Shown: positions 9,527 to 19,878, counted from the first letter of the stretch. The stretch is 33,378 nucleotides of DNA from Treponema sp. (GCA_031255645.1 JAIRSC010000093.1:1-33378); one strand, 5' to 3'. Program-made: numbers and translations. Notes: generated by a model from the letters alone, not told the origin.

Positions 9527-10277
9527 ACCAGCTGTCCAGTACCTGTTGTTTGTTCGCGCCGGCCTGGGCCTTTTTTTCGGGATCTTTGCTGACGCTGATA
9601 ATCCTGTCGTAAAGGTCGGCGGCCGCCTCATAGTTTTCCGTCATATAATGCGCGCGGGCGAGAACAAACATCGCGTCGGTATCGGATTTGTTGATGTCCA
9701 GAAAACGCTCAAGATAGGGAACGGCCTCGGCGGGCCGGTTGAACTCGAACACGTACAGTACCGAAAGGCCGTACAGGGCTTTACTGTAACGTTCGTCGAT
9801 GTCGATGGCCCGAAGATAGGCCTGTTCGGCGGTCCTGAACAGGGACGCCGATTCCGGCCCGGAAAAATATTCCGACTTGGCGCTTGTTCCCGCGGAAACC
9901 CCGATAAGGTAATGAACGGTTTCGTCTTCGGGATAGTAACGCGCCGCCTGTTCAAGCGCTTCCAGGGCTTCCCCGTAAAGGCCCTTGTCTATAAGCCTTG
10001 AACCGAGTATCTTCCAGTACACGCCCGTCTGGGCCGCGTCCTGTACGTGGGCCTCAATCTTCCTTTCGTAAAGGGCGATTGCCTTGCGGAGGTCTTCAAT
10101 GCTCCGAGGCGGGGCTCCCCGGGGGCTTAAATCCGCTATCTGCCGGGCAAGGCTGTTCCGTTCCGCGAAACGCTTGTAAACAACGACCCCGCAAATCCCC
10201 AGGGCGAGGATAACGAGAATAACGACCGAACGAACGGTTCTGCCGTTAACGGAAGCGGTTCCTTTTTTATCAGCCAT
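9519..10277 (-). CDS. Membrane-anchored TPR-repeat protein
   Basis: N-terminal TM segment (SVVILVILALGICGVVVY) then TPR-like helices (YGEALEALEQAARYYPEDETVHYLIGV, YSKALYGLSVLYVFEFNRPAEAVPYLERFL). Confidence 0.8.
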   Translation of the reverse strand: MADKKGTASVNGRTVRSVVILVILALGICGVVVYKRFAERNSLARQIADLSPRGAPPRSIEDLRKAIALYERKIEAHVQDAAQTGVYWKILGSRLIDKGLYGEALEALEQAARYYPEDETVHYLIGVSAGTSAKSEYFSGPESASLFRTAEQAYLRAIDIDERYSKALYGLSVLYVFEFNRPAEAVPYLERFLDINKSDTDAMFVLARAHYMTENYEAAADLYDRIISVSKDPEKKAQAGANKQQVLDSWYG

Positions 10278-11289
10278 GTGTACCTCCGGTTCCCGGACTC
10301 GCCGGCTCCTGACAACTCAGCCTGGGCAGATACTTCCTGTGATTTTCCCGCAGCAGGGAAACGTCCACGTGGGTGTATATCTGGGTTGTGGCGATATCCG
10401 CGTGACCCAGCAGTTCCTGAACCTGCCTTAGATCGGCGCCGCCGGCCAAAAGTTCAGTCGCGAAGCTGTGTCTCAAAGTATGAAGCTTCGAAGACGTTCC
10501 CGCCAGGGCCGCAAGCAAAGAATAGTTCTTCCATATCCCTTTTCTGGAAAGCCGCTTTCCCCGCCTGCTTATAAACAAAGCCCGCGTCCGTCTTGTTCCC
10601 GCCAGCAAAGGCCGAGATTCTTCCAGATATGCCTTGAGCCGACGGGCCGCCTCGTCCCCGAATATCGCCATCCGTTCCCTGTTTCCCTTTCCCGTTACCC
10701 TGACAATCCTCTCGCCGAAAAACAGATCCTTTATGTCGAGGCGAACGGTTTCCGAAACCCTAAGCCCGGCGGAATATACAAGCTCGTACAACGCCCTGTT
10801 CCGTATGCCCAGAGGCTTTGAAATGTCTATTGCTTCAAGAATCGTCTCAATTTTTTCTTTTCGCAATACCGCGGGAAGCCTTTCGTTCCGTTTGGGGCTT
10901 TCCAGTATCGCCGCGGGATTGTCTTCCCGGATACCGCGGGAAACCAGATAGCGGAAAAAGGAACGCAGCGCGGAAACGGCCTTGGCCGCCGAACGGGGGC
11001 CTATGTTTTTCCGCCGTTCTTCCAGGTAGCCGACAAGAAAAGAAGTGTCGGCCCCCAAAAGCCAGTCCCCGGTTTCCCCGCCGGACACGTCTCCGGACAC
11101 CTTGTCGGAACCGCCGCCGGAAACGCCGGAACCGGTTTCCGAAACGTTCTTGTTCCGGCCGTATTCGAGGAAAAAGCGGATTTCTCCCAGGTAGGTTTCC
11201 GCCGTCAGAGCGGCGCGGCGCTCAACGGCGACAAGCCGGGAACGGTAACCGGAAAGAATCGTATCTTCGGATCCGGAAAAACCGTTCAT
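10270..11289 (-). CDS. xerD: Tyrosine recombinase, XerD-like
   Basis: [55 protein letters not shown] overlap with the ftsZ stop. The XerC/XerD assignment between the two recombinases is tentative. Confidence 0.85.
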   Translation of the reverse strand: MNGFSGSEDTILSGYRSRLVAVERRAALTAETYLGEIRFFLEYGRNKNVSETGSGVSGGGSDKVSGDVSGGETGDWLLGADTSFLVGYLEERRKNIGPRSAAKAVSALRSFFRYLVSRGIREDNPAAILESPKRNERLPAVLRKEKIETILEAIDISKPLGIRNRALYELVYSAGLRVSETVRLDIKDLFFGERIVRVTGKGNRERMAIFGDEAARRLKAYLEESRPLLAGTRRTRALFISRRGKRLSRKGIWKNYSLLAALAGTSSKLHTLRHSFATELLAGGADLRQVQELLGHADIATTQIYTHVDVSLLRENHRKYLPRLSCQEPASPGTGGTHG

Positions 11290-12458
11290 AGATTTATGAC
11301 TTCCCGGACGCCGGATTCGGGAGAGTTCCGCATTATCGTGGGTACGTCAAGATCGTCCTCGCTGTAGTTTTTTCTCTGCCCCAGAAACTCGGTCTTCGTT
11401 TTTACCGGCCGCGTCGTCATGCCGTTCCATTCTTCAACGCTGATAACGTCCCGCTGCGGGGCGCTGTCGTTGAGGTTTTCTATCCGCAGGGTTTTCTGCT
11501 GGAAACCGGTGGCGATTACCGTAATCATTATTCCCTTGCCGAACGAGGAATTTTTTACCAGCCCGGCCTTAAGCTGAACGGCGGGATCGGCCTTTTCCTT
11601 GATGATCCGTACCGCTTCCTGGTATTCGCCCATGCCCACGGCGTCGCCGGAAATATTGATAAGAAGCCGCTTTGCGCCTTCTATCGTGGTGTCCTCGAGC
11701 AGCGGGTTGTCTACGGCCTTCATCGCCGCGTCCTTCGCCCTGTTCTCGCCTTCCCCGACGCCGATGCCCATAAGCGCGTCGCCCTGACCGCACATGGTTT
11801 TTTTGACGTCGGCAAAATCCACATTTATAAGCCCGATTTTAACGATGAGATCGGATATACTCTGTACGCCCTGGTGAAGAATTTCATCGGCTTTGAGGAA
11901 CGCGTCTTCCATCATGGCGTTCTTGTCCATCACCTCAAAAAGACGCTGATTCTGGATAACGATAAGGCTGTCGACGGCTTCCCTCATTTTATTGATACCG
12001 TCGCAGGCGACGCTCATTCTGTAATCGCCCTCAATCTCGAAGGGCTTGGTGACGACCCCGACGGTCAGCGCGCCGCTTTCCCGCGACGCCTGGGCGATTA
12101 CGGGCGCGGCCCCCGTGCCGGTGCCGCCCCCCATGCCGGTGGTTACAAACACCATGTGGGCGCCCTTGATGGCGTCGACGATCCTGTCGCGGTCTTCCAG
12201 CGCCGCTTTTTCGCCGAGTTCGGGATCGCCGCCCGTTCCAAGCCCCGCCGTAATTTTCGCCCCGATCGGAAGTTTGGTCTCCGCTTTACACTCGTTAAGA
12301 ACCTGCTGATCGGTATTGACGGCGATAAACTCCACGCCTAAAAGTCCGCCTTCGATCATGCGATTCACGGCGTTGCAGCCGCCGCCTCCCACGCCGATCA
12401 CTTTGATAATCGTCGGCTGCGGACCGGCGATTCTTTCATTGAGAACTTGAACGTTCAT
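11286..12458 (-). CDS. ftsZ: Cell division protein FtsZ
   Basis: [36 protein letters not shown] at 12458 with RBS GGAGGGG. Confidence 0.98.
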   Translation of the reverse strand: MNVQVLNERIAGPQPTIIKVIGVGGGGCNAVNRMIEGGLLGVEFIAVNTDQQVLNECKAETKLPIGAKITAGLGTGGDPELGEKAALEDRDRIVDAIKGAHMVFVTTGMGGGTGTGAAPVIAQASRESGALTVGVVTKPFEIEGDYRMSVACDGINKMREAVDSLIVIQNQRLFEVMDKNAMMEDAFLKADEILHQGVQSISDLIVKIGLINVDFADVKKTMCGQGDALMGIGVGEGENRAKDAAMKAVDNPLLEDTTIEGAKRLLINISGDAVGMGEYQEAVRIIKEKADPAVQLKAGLVKNSSFGKGIMITVIATGFQQKTLRIENLNDSAPQRDVISVEEWNGMTTRPVKTKTEFLGQRKNYSEDDLDVPTIMRNSPESGVREVINL

Positions 12459-12499
12459 TTTCCCCTCCACACTATTTAAATTCCGTTATATTGACAGAA

Positions 12500-13735
12500 T
12501 CAGAAAAATTCCTTTTTCAGCCATTCGGCAAGCCGCCCGAAAAGCGGCGGCCCTTTTTCCCGTACCCGAACCTCTCCGGCTTTTTCCTGCGCCCAGCCTT
12601 CCCGGTCAAAACCTTCGAGGACAAGCCCCACGGCGGTCGAATAAACCGGGTTCCGGTATTCTTCCACAAGGCCGCCGAGGGAAAGCGGAAAGCCGACCCT
12701 GGCGGGAAGGGCGAAAACATGCGAGGCCAGCTCCGCCGCTCCCAAAAGCTGCGAAGCCCCGCCGGTAAGCACGATTCCGCCCCCCAGGGGCCTTGAAAGG
12801 GCGAGCTTGTCGAGTTTTTCCCTGACCAGGGAAAAAATCTCTTCCATTCTGGGACGGGCGATTTCCTCAATCTGGTAACGGGGAATGGGAAGCGGCGGCC
12901 TTCCGCCGACGCCGGGAACGATAACGTCGTCCCCGAAAGAGGCGCCTTCCCAGCAGCTTCCCGCCTCGATTTTTATTTTTTCCGCGCTTTCAAACGAAAT
13001 GTTTTTCATGATTGAAATGTCGCCCGTTACCTGGGAACCTCCGGCGGGAATCGTCGTGGTCGAATAGGGAGCGCCCTCGGAATACACAAGGACGTCGGTG
13101 GTGCCTCCTCCCATATCGATCAGGGCCACTCCCAGTTCTTTCTCTTCCTCGGTAAGCACGGCCCGGCCGGCGGCGAGGGACTGCAGTACAAGGCCTTCCA
13201 CGCGAAAGCCGGCCCTGTTGACGCACTTGACGAGGTTCTGGGCGCTGGTTACCGAACAGGTGATGATATGCACTTCCGCCTCAAGACGGACTCCTATCAT
13301 GTCCAGAGGATCCCGGATTCCCCTTTGATCGTCCACAATATAACTTTGGGGAATAAGTTCCAGAACCTGTCTGTCCATGGGGATAACGACCGCCCGCGCC
13401 GCCTCAAGCACCCGGTCGATGTCTTCCTGCGCGATTTCCCTTACTTCCCTGGTCTTGCCCGTAACGGCCACCACGCCCCTGGAATTAATTCCGTCGATGT
13501 GGCTGCCCCCGATACCCGTCCACGCGCCGTGGACTTCCCTTCCGCTCATCATCTCGGCGGCCTCAACGGCCTGCGCGACCGAACGGAGAGTCGCCTCGAT
13601 GTTGACCACTACGCCTTTGCGCAGGCCGGTGGAAACGCTGGTTCCCACGCCGGTTATTTCGAGATTCCCGTTTTCGTTCCGCTCACCGATGACGGCGCAG
13701 ACTTTGGTCGTGCCTATGTCAAGACCGACAACCAA
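12500..13735 (-). CDS. ftsA: Cell division protein FtsA
   Basis: VVGLDIGTTKVCAVIGE, LIDMGGGTTDVLVY, GGIVLTGGASQL; predicted TTG start, exact start uncertain. Confidence 0.95.
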   Translation of the reverse strand: MVVGLDIGTTKVCAVIGERNENGNLEITGVGTSVSTGLRKGVVVNIEATLRSVAQAVEAAEMMSGREVHGAWTGIGGSHIDGINSRGVVAVTGKTREVREIAQEDIDRVLEAARAVVIPMDRQVLELIPQSYIVDDQRGIRDPLDMIGVRLEAEVHIITCSVTSAQNLVKCVNRAGFRVEGLVLQSLAAGRAVLTEEEKELGVALIDMGGGTTDVLVYSEGAPYSTTTIPAGGSQVTGDISIMKNISFESAEKIKIEAGSCWEGASFGDDVIVPGVGGRPPLPIPRYQIEEIARPRMEEIFSLVREKLDKLALSRPLGGGIVLTGGASQLLGAAELASHVFALPARVGFPLSLGGLVEEYRNPVYSTAVGLVLEGFDREGWAQEKAGEVRVREKGPPLFGRLAEWLKKEFF

Positions 13736-13742
13736 TCCATCG

Positions 13743-14537
13743 TTAGCCAGAGTAAGCCTCCTTTATTGTATAAGACGCCGTTCCGGTCCTGAAATCTATT
13801 TCCTCGACAGCCTCCGCCCTGGCGGAAAGAACGTCCAGTATAAGCAGCATGTGCCTGATGGTTTCGGCCCTGAGTTCCGGCCCCATTCTGACCTTAATCG
13901 GGGTATGGGCGGGAAAGACCGTAAGATCGAATCCGTCGTAGTTTTTCCTGTTGATCCGTATTTCGGAAACGGCCAAAAGAAGCTCCGGGGATTCGGCGGC
14001 AATCTGTTCAAGCTGCCTGAAGACCCTGCCGTAAACCCTGGGCAGTTTCATCCCCGGAAACGCCCTGTCCAGTTCAAGGCCGGAAACAACCGGCAGGGCC
14101 GCTTCTTCGTAACCTTCGCCGCCGACGCTGAAAACCGAGCCGTTTCCGTCAATCAGGGCGGGCAGGAGCCTTCCGCCGTTTTCGACGAAAACTATCGCCG
14201 CTCCCCTTCTCGGCTGAAGGACGATTTCAAGCCCTGAGGGAAAATGTTTCAGCACCCTGACGGACTCAACCATCGGAAGGGCGGCAAGGGCCTTTTCGGC
14301 GGCCAGCCTGTTTACCGTCATAAAAGAGCTGTGCTTTCCGACGCCCGCCGCCGCCAGCACGGCCGAATTGTCCACGCCGGAAACGCCGGTTATTTCAAGC
14401 CGGGAAAACGGCATGCAGGGACGTATCCCGAAAAGCCAGAGTAGTTCCGCCCCCAGAAGAAACGCGACAACCACAAGGACACGCGCGAGAATCCGCTCTT
14501 TGCGGATCGCGGGGCGGACGGCCCAGGCGCTAGACAT
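13743..14537 (-). CDS. ftsQ: Cell division protein FtsQ/DivIB (POTRA)
   Basis: N-terminal TM then LEITGVSGVDNSAVLAAAGVGKHSSFMTVNRLAAEKALAALPMVESVRVLKHFPSGLEIVLQPR; between ftsW and ftsA. Confidence 0.88.
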   Translation of the reverse strand: MSSAWAVRPAIRKERILARVLVVVAFLLGAELLWLFGIRPCMPFSRLEITGVSGVDNSAVLAAAGVGKHSSFMTVNRLAAEKALAALPMVESVRVLKHFPSGLEIVLQPRRGAAIVFVENGGRLLPALIDGNGSVFSVGGEGYEEAALPVVSGLELDRAFPGMKLPRVYGRVFRQLEQIAAESPELLLAVSEIRINRKNYDGFDLTVFPAHTPIKVRMGPELRAETIRHMLLILDVLSARAEAVEEIDFRTGTASYTIKEAYSG

Positions 14538-15669
14538 GGGACACTCCTTCCGCGCGGCGCGAATTGTTGACGATAACGCCCGCCATGATCAGCGTCGTCG
14601 CCAGCGAAGATCCGCCGGCGGAAAAAAACGGCAGCGGAACGCCCGTGGCGGGAATGGCGCCGGCGACAACCGCGACGTTCAGCAGCGCCTGGCCGAGTAT
14701 GCTGGTAGCCAGGCCGAACGTCAAAAGCCTCCTGAAAAGATCGGGCGTCTTTAGGGCGTTCCTGTACGCGGCAAAGGCAAAAACGGCGAAAAGAACAAAC
14801 ACGAGAAACACCCCGATAAATCCCGCTTCTTCCGCGAGCGACGAAAAAATAAAATCCGAATGAATTTCGGGAACACTGGCGATCTTCCGCGTCCCCTGTC
14901 CTATGCCCTTTCCCCAGAATCCGCCGGCGCTTACCGTAAGCAGGCTGGATCGTACCTGATAGCCCGCTCCAAGCGGATCCCATTCGGGCCTTATAAAACT
15001 GATCAGGCGCCTGAGCCTGTGATCCCCGGTAAGGACAAAGTATGTCGACAGGGGCAGGAAAATAACGGCCGCCCCGACAAAAAACCGTATCTTGAAACCC
15101 GCGAGAAAAAAAACAACAAGGGCGTTCGCGAGTATGAACGCGGCGGTTGAAAAGTTGTTTTGCAGATAGATAAGGGTAAAAAAGATCAGCGTTACTATCG
15201 CCGGAGGCAGTATTCCCGAAGAAAAGGAATCCAGGCTGTCCTGTTTTTTTCCGAAAATATGGGCCAGATAAAACGGCAGTACGAGCTTTATCAGTTCCGA
15301 AGGCTGATACGTGGAAGAACCCAGGCGTATCCAGCGGGTCGCGCCGTTTTTCATAACCCCGATACCGGGAACAAGGGTAAGCGCGCAGAGTATCATTGCC
15401 GCTATAACCAGGGGCTGTATCCACTTTCGCAGGGCTTCCAGATCGATCCGCGAAGCGATAAAAAAAAGAACGATCCCGAAACCCGCGAAAACCAGCTGGC
15501 GCGAAATAAAGTACAGGGAGTTTCCGAAAAAACGTTCGGCAAACGCGTACGAAGAAGAATACAGCGTAACAAGCCCTATGCCGCTAAGTAAAAATATCGA
15601 GGCGACAAGAAGATGATCCGCCCGGCGGGTTTTTCCCGCTTGTTCCATTCCAAGCCGCATAGCCGTCAC
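14530..15669 (-). CDS. ftsW: FtsW/RodA/SpoVE-family peptidoglycan glycosyltransferase
   Basis: Polytopic; GIGVMKNGATRWIRLGSSTYQPSELIKL, GIGQGTRKIASVPEIHSDFIFSSLAEEAGFIG, IPATGVPLPFFSAGGSS. Confidence 0.97.
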   Translation of the reverse strand: MTAMRLGMEQAGKTRRADHLLVASIFLLSGIGLVTLYSSSYAFAERFFGNSLYFISRQLVFAGFGIVLFFIASRIDLEALRKWIQPLVIAAMILCALTLVPGIGVMKNGATRWIRLGSSTYQPSELIKLVLPFYLAHIFGKKQDSLDSFSSGILPPAIVTLIFFTLIYLQNNFSTAAFILANALVVFFLAGFKIRFFVGAAVIFLPLSTYFVLTGDHRLRRLISFIRPEWDPLGAGYQVRSSLLTVSAGGFWGKGIGQGTRKIASVPEIHSDFIFSSLAEEAGFIGVFLVFVLFAVFAFAAYRNALKTPDLFRRLLTFGLATSILGQALLNVAVVAGAIPATGVPLPFFSAGGSSLATTLIMAGVIVNNSRRAEGVSHV

Positions 15670-16745
15670 TGAATCTTCAACGTTGAAAGGGCTATGATGG
15701 CGAACAAAGCCCCGAGTATCCAGAACCGGATGACAACCTTGTTTTCAGCCCAGCCGGAAAGCTCGAAATGGTGATGAAGAGGCGCCATTTTCAGGATACG
15801 CCGCTTCCTTAACTTATAGTAGCCGACCTGTAAAATAACCGACGCCGCCTCGAGTACAAAAACGCCGCCGATTATCAGCACGAGAATTTCTTTTTTGATG
15901 ATAAGCGAAACCGTGGCGATAATCCCTCCCAAAGAAAGGCTTCCCACGTCGCCCATAAAAACTTCCGCGGGATGGGAATTAAACCACAGAAAGCCCACGC
16001 AGGCGCCGGCCACGGCAAGGCAGAAAACGGTAAGCTCCCCCGCTCCCTCGATATAGGGAATGCCCAGATAGGAAGAATAATCCGCCCTGCCGGAAAGGTA
16101 GGTGATTATCGCCAGCGTAACAAACACCCAGATTAACAGGCCGGTCGCGAGCCCGTCAAGGCCGTCGGTAAGGTTTACCGCGTTGGACTCGCCTGCCAAA
16201 AGAAGTATGGCGAAGGGAATCCAGAACGGGCCAAGATCGATAACGGGGTTCTTGAAAAACGGAATATAGAGGACGCTTACTTCCCCGTCCCCGCCGTGGT
16301 AGAGCACAAGGCTTATCGCCAGCGCGACGACGGTCTGGAGAAAGAATTTAAGCGGGACCGAAAGGCCGTCGGAATTTTTCTTTGTTACCTTGAGGTAGTC
16401 GTCGACAAAGCCTATCGCCCCGAAAGCCAGGAAAGCCCCAAGGCATATCCACATTTTAACGCTTGCGAGATCCTGCCAAAGCAGCGACGAAACCGTTACC
16501 GAAAGGATGATCATGATTCCGCCCATCGTGGGGGTTCCGGTTTTTTTAAGATGAGTCGCGGGACCGTCGCCCCTGACGGACTGGCCGATTTTAAGCCGGC
16601 GGAGGGCTTCTATAATCGAAGGGCCGAAAAGGTAACAGGCAAGAAGGGTCGTAAGGGCGGCGTACGCGCTTCGAAAGGTCAAATACTGGAATACGTTAAA
16701 CGGGGTAAAATAGCGGACCAGCGGATAAAGAAATTCCAGTAACAT
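15666..16745 (-). CDS. mraY: Phospho-N-acetylmuramoyl-pentapeptide-transferase MraY
   Basis: HLKKTGTPTMGGIMII, GFVDDYLKVTKKNSDGL, NAVNLTDGLDGLA, MAPLHHHFELSGW. Confidence 0.98.
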   Translation of the reverse strand: MLLEFLYPLVRYFTPFNVFQYLTFRSAYAALTTLLACYLFGPSIIEALRRLKIGQSVRGDGPATHLKKTGTPTMGGIMIILSVTVSSLLWQDLASVKMWICLGAFLAFGAIGFVDDYLKVTKKNSDGLSVPLKFFLQTVVALAISLVLYHGGDGEVSVLYIPFFKNPVIDLGPFWIPFAILLLAGESNAVNLTDGLDGLATGLLIWVFVTLAIITYLSGRADYSSYLGIPYIEGAGELTVFCLAVAGACVGFLWFNSHPAEVFMGDVGSLSLGGIIATVSLIIKKEILVLIIGGVFVLEAASVILQVGYYKLRKRRILKMAPLHHHFELSGWAENKVVIRFWILGALFAIIALSTLKIQ

Positions 16746-18157
16746 CAGTTTCCCCTCATTGAAACAATATCGCTGAGTTCTTCCAGGGCGCAGCCTCTGG
16801 AACCCTTAAGCAGTATCATGTCGCCGGGTCTTACGAACGCCGACACCGCTTCTTTCAGATCGTCCATACCCTCGGCGTAGCGGCAGGGGAGCTTTTTCGC
16901 GGAAAGGACCTCCGCCGCGGGGGCGGTTTCTTTTCCGTAAAAAAACGCCATGTCGCAGTCCGAGGCGGCGACACGTTTTCCAAGTTCCGCGTGGGCTTTT
17001 TCCGAATAAGTACCCAGTTCCAGCATCGCCCCGATAATGTAGATTTTCCTGCCCGGCCACCGGACGCCGTCGCAGAAGTCGAGCGCTTCCGCGGCGGAAA
17101 CCGGATTGGCGTTGTAACAGTCCCGGATCACCGTTGTCTTCCCCTCCAGTATTTCTCCCCGGCCGAAAAGTGGCTTTACCGAAGCAAGGCCGCCGCGGAC
17201 GGATTCCCCGCTTATGCCAAGCTCCAGGGCAATCGCCGCCGCGGCGACGGCGTTTTTCACGTTGTGCTTTCCGGGAAGACCGAAGACCGCGGGGATCCCC
17301 TCCCATACAATTTCCGTCCCCGCGAGTCCCCGGTCCCGAATCTCTCCAAGAACCCCTTTTGCCTCAAGGCTTTGTTGTCCGTAAAGTACCGTATTGCCCT
17401 TTATCCCCCCGGAAAGAAAACCCGCGAAGGGATCGTCTTCGGGGATCAGGGCCGTTTCGGTTCCCGTAAAACGGGAAAAAATCCGCTTTTTTTCCGACGC
17501 TATCGCGTCCAGGCTGCCGAGAATTCCGATATGGGCGGGGCCTATGTTGGTAACAAGGGCAAGGCCGGGCCGCAGAACGGAGGCGAGGGATTCAATCTCT
17601 CCCGGAGCGTTCATGCCCGCCTCGAAGATTCCCACTTCGTGGCTTTCCCGCACGGAAAACACGGAAAGCGGAAGCCCGGTTTCCGAATTAAGGTTTCCTT
17701 CATTGGCAAATACGTTTTTTTCGCCGCCTATCATCGCCGCGGCGATTTCCTTGACGGTGGTCTTTCCCGTGGAACCGGTAACGCCTATCCGCAGCAGGCC
17801 GGGGAAGCCGTCAAGGTACGCGGCGGCAAGGCAATGGAAGGCGGCAAGGCTGTCGTCTGAAACGACAAGAACATTGTCCGCGCTTTCGGGACGGAAACCG
17901 GCTTCTTCGATGCCCCGCCTGCCGACCAGGGCCGCGGCGGCGCCCCGCCGGAAGGCGTCGGCGATATAGCGGTGTCCGTCGCTCTTCGCCCCCTTAAGGG
18001 CCACAAACAGGGAACCCGGCCCGGCCTCGCGGGAATCGACGCTTACGGAGGAAAAGCCCCCCGAAACGCCCCGGGGTACAAGTTCCCCCCGAAGCCCGGA
18101 AGCGGACAGGGTTTCGGCGGCGCTTTGGTAATCCATAAGCGCTGAAAAATCGCTCAT
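16745..18157 (-). CDS. murF: UDP-N-acetylmuramoyl-tripeptide--D-alanyl-D-alanine ligase MurF
   Basis: IGVTGSTGKTTVKEIAAAM, FANEGNLNSETGLPLSVF, IRDCYNANPVSAAEAL, ILLKGSRGCALEEL. Confidence 0.95.
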   Translation of the reverse strand: MSDFSALMDYQSAAETLSASGLRGELVPRGVSGGFSSVSVDSREAGPGSLFVALKGAKSDGHRYIADAFRRGAAAALVGRRGIEEAGFRPESADNVLVVSDDSLAAFHCLAAAYLDGFPGLLRIGVTGSTGKTTVKEIAAAMIGGEKNVFANEGNLNSETGLPLSVFSVRESHEVGIFEAGMNAPGEIESLASVLRPGLALVTNIGPAHIGILGSLDAIASEKKRIFSRFTGTETALIPEDDPFAGFLSGGIKGNTVLYGQQSLEAKGVLGEIRDRGLAGTEIVWEGIPAVFGLPGKHNVKNAVAAAAIALELGISGESVRGGLASVKPLFGRGEILEGKTTVIRDCYNANPVSAAEALDFCDGVRWPGRKIYIIGAMLELGTYSEKAHAELGKRVAASDCDMAFFYGKETAPAAEVLSAKKLPCRYAEGMDDLKEAVSAFVRPGDMILLKGSRGCALEELSDIVSMRGN

Positions 18158-18435
18158 TCTTCCCCGTTCTCCGCTATATGAATCAACAGCACCTCTTCGG
18201 GCTGTTTTTTCTCCATTCCCAGTTCGTCCCGGGCGATATGTTCTATCCTGTCCGGGGAAGAAAGCAGGGAAACGCCGGCGACAAGCCGCTTGTTATTCTC
18301 GATCCATTCCTGTTGGCTTTTTTCAAGCCGCGCGAGCTCCCGTTCCAGATCGCCGTAACGGGCCGACTGCCAGGAAACGACGCCGAGCAGCAGGGGAATT
18401 GAAAGTACCATAAGATAAAAGATGATTTTTTTCAC
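18154..18435 (-). CDS. ftsL: FtsL/DivIC-like septum protein
   Basis: 93 aa, N-terminal TM plus coiled coil (YGDLERELARLEKSQQEWIENNKRL) and IEHIARDELGMEKKQPEEVLLI; between rsmH and murF. Confidence 0.75.
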   Translation of the reverse strand: MKKIIFYLMVLSIPLLLGVVSWQSARYGDLERELARLEKSQQEWIENNKRLVAGVSLLSSPDRIEHIARDELGMEKKQPEEVLLIHIAENGEE

Positions 18436-19379
18436 GCCTCTTCCTTGCGCAATTTTTCCGCAACCCGAAGCCGCGCGCTTCGGGAGGGGGGATTACGGCG
18501 GATTTCTTCCCTGCCGGCGGAAACCGCCCTGCGGGTAAGAACGCTAACCGAAGGTTTTCCTCCACATCTACATATCGGCTCGGAGGGCGGACAGGTACAG
18601 CCCCCGCTTTTGCCGCGAAGAAAAAATTTTACGATCCTGTCTTCGGCGGAATGAAAGCTAATAATGCCCAGCCGGCCGCCTTCCCCAAGAATATCCAGGG
18701 CCTTTTCCAGCATACGGGGAAGCCGTTCCAGTTCGCCGTTGACGGCGATACGAAGGGCCTGAAAGGTTTTTGTGGCGGGATGAACCGGCCCCCGGCGGTA
18801 CGCGGCGGGAACCGCCGTCTTTACGCACTCCACAAGGGAAGCGGTCGTGGCGACAACTCCCCTTCGCTTGGCTTCCGCCACGGAACGGGCAATACGCCTG
18901 GAATAACGCTCTCCGGCGTTGTTCCACAGTAAATCGGCAAAATCTTTTTCCGAAAGGGCGGCGACAATGCCGGCGGCGGTTTTTCCCGTTCCGGGATCGA
19001 TGCGCATATCGAGGTATTCGTCTTTTCGGAAACTGAAACCCCGGCCGGAACGCTCATAGTGGTACATGCTTATCCCCAGATCGAAAAGTACCGTGTCGGG
19101 ACGGGTTTGTCCGTCCGAAAAACCGTCGAAAAAATCCTCCGACCAGCCCGAAAAAAAACGTATCCGCGAACCGAACTTTTCAAGCCGTTCCCCGGCTTTT
19201 TCCCGGATAAGCGGATCGGCGTCGATCCCTATGATCGTAAGATCGGGGAAGCGTTCAAGAAAAGCCTCGCTGTGGCCGCCCTCGCCCAGCGTGGCGTCTA
19301 TCATAAGCTCCCCTTCTCCGCGGGGGGCAAGATACGCGATAGTCTCCTCCAGAAGAACCGGAGTATGAGCGGCTTCCAT
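18432..19379 (-). CDS. rsmH: 16S rRNA (cytosine(1402)-N(4))-methyltransferase RsmH (MraW)
   Basis: HTPVLLEETIAYL, MIDATLGEGGHSEAFL, FQALRIAVNGELERL, ISFHSAEDRIVKFF; ATG at 19379 behind GGGAG. Confidence 0.97.
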   Translation of the reverse strand: MEAAHTPVLLEETIAYLAPRGEGELMIDATLGEGGHSEAFLERFPDLTIIGIDADPLIREKAGERLEKFGSRIRFFSGWSEDFFDGFSDGQTRPDTVLFDLGISMYHYERSGRGFSFRKDEYLDMRIDPGTGKTAAGIVAALSEKDFADLLWNNAGERYSRRIARSVAEAKRRGVVATTASLVECVKTAVPAAYRRGPVHPATKTFQALRIAVNGELERLPRMLEKALDILGEGGRLGIISFHSAEDRIVKFFLRGKSGGCTCPPSEPICRCGGKPSVSVLTRRAVSAGREEIRRNPPSRSARLRVAEKLRKEEA

Positions 19380-19431
19380 TTTTTCTCCCAAATCCGTTTT
19401 TTGTCCGCCGGACTTCTTTTTTTAAACCGGC

Positions 19432-19878
19432 CTATACGTCGAAAGATTCCATTTCTTCCAAAACGCTTAGCAGCTGTTCGTCGCTGGCCTGTTCATAGGC
19501 CCGGTAATGTTCCACATCCCACAATTCAAGGCGCCTGCCGTTGCTGATAACCGTGCAGTCTTTTACCAGGCCGGCGAAATCCCGCAGTTTTTGCGGAACG
19601 GCGATACGTCCCGCTTTGTCAATCTCGGCCTCATAGGTCGAAAAAAGAAAACGGTGCTGCACCATATCGGCTTTTTTTATCGACATCGGCGCGATGTTTG
19701 CCTGAAGCTTCGAGGAAAACTGTTCCCACCGCTCCTGGGTAAAGGCCCAAATACAGCGCTCTATCCCCTTGGTCAGGACAAGCGCGTTGTCGGGAATGTT
19801 TTCTCTAAACCGTGCCGGAATACTCACGCGCCCCTTGTCGTCAAGGGTTACCGAATATTCTCCGCTCATCAACGTCAT
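19432..19878 (-). CDS. mraZ: Transcriptional regulator / division protein MraZ
   Basis: SGEYSVTLDDKGRVSIPARFRENI and EIDKAGRIAVPQKLRDFAGL: two SpoVT/AbrB-like repeats. Start could be 19878 or 19869. Confidence 0.96.
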   Translation of the reverse strand: MTLMSGEYSVTLDDKGRVSIPARFRENIPDNALVLTKGIERCIWAFTQERWEQFSSKLQANIAPMSIKKADMVQHRFLFSTYEAEIDKAGRIAVPQKLRDFAGLVKDCTVISNGRRLELWDVEHYRAYEQASDEQLLSVLEEMESFDV

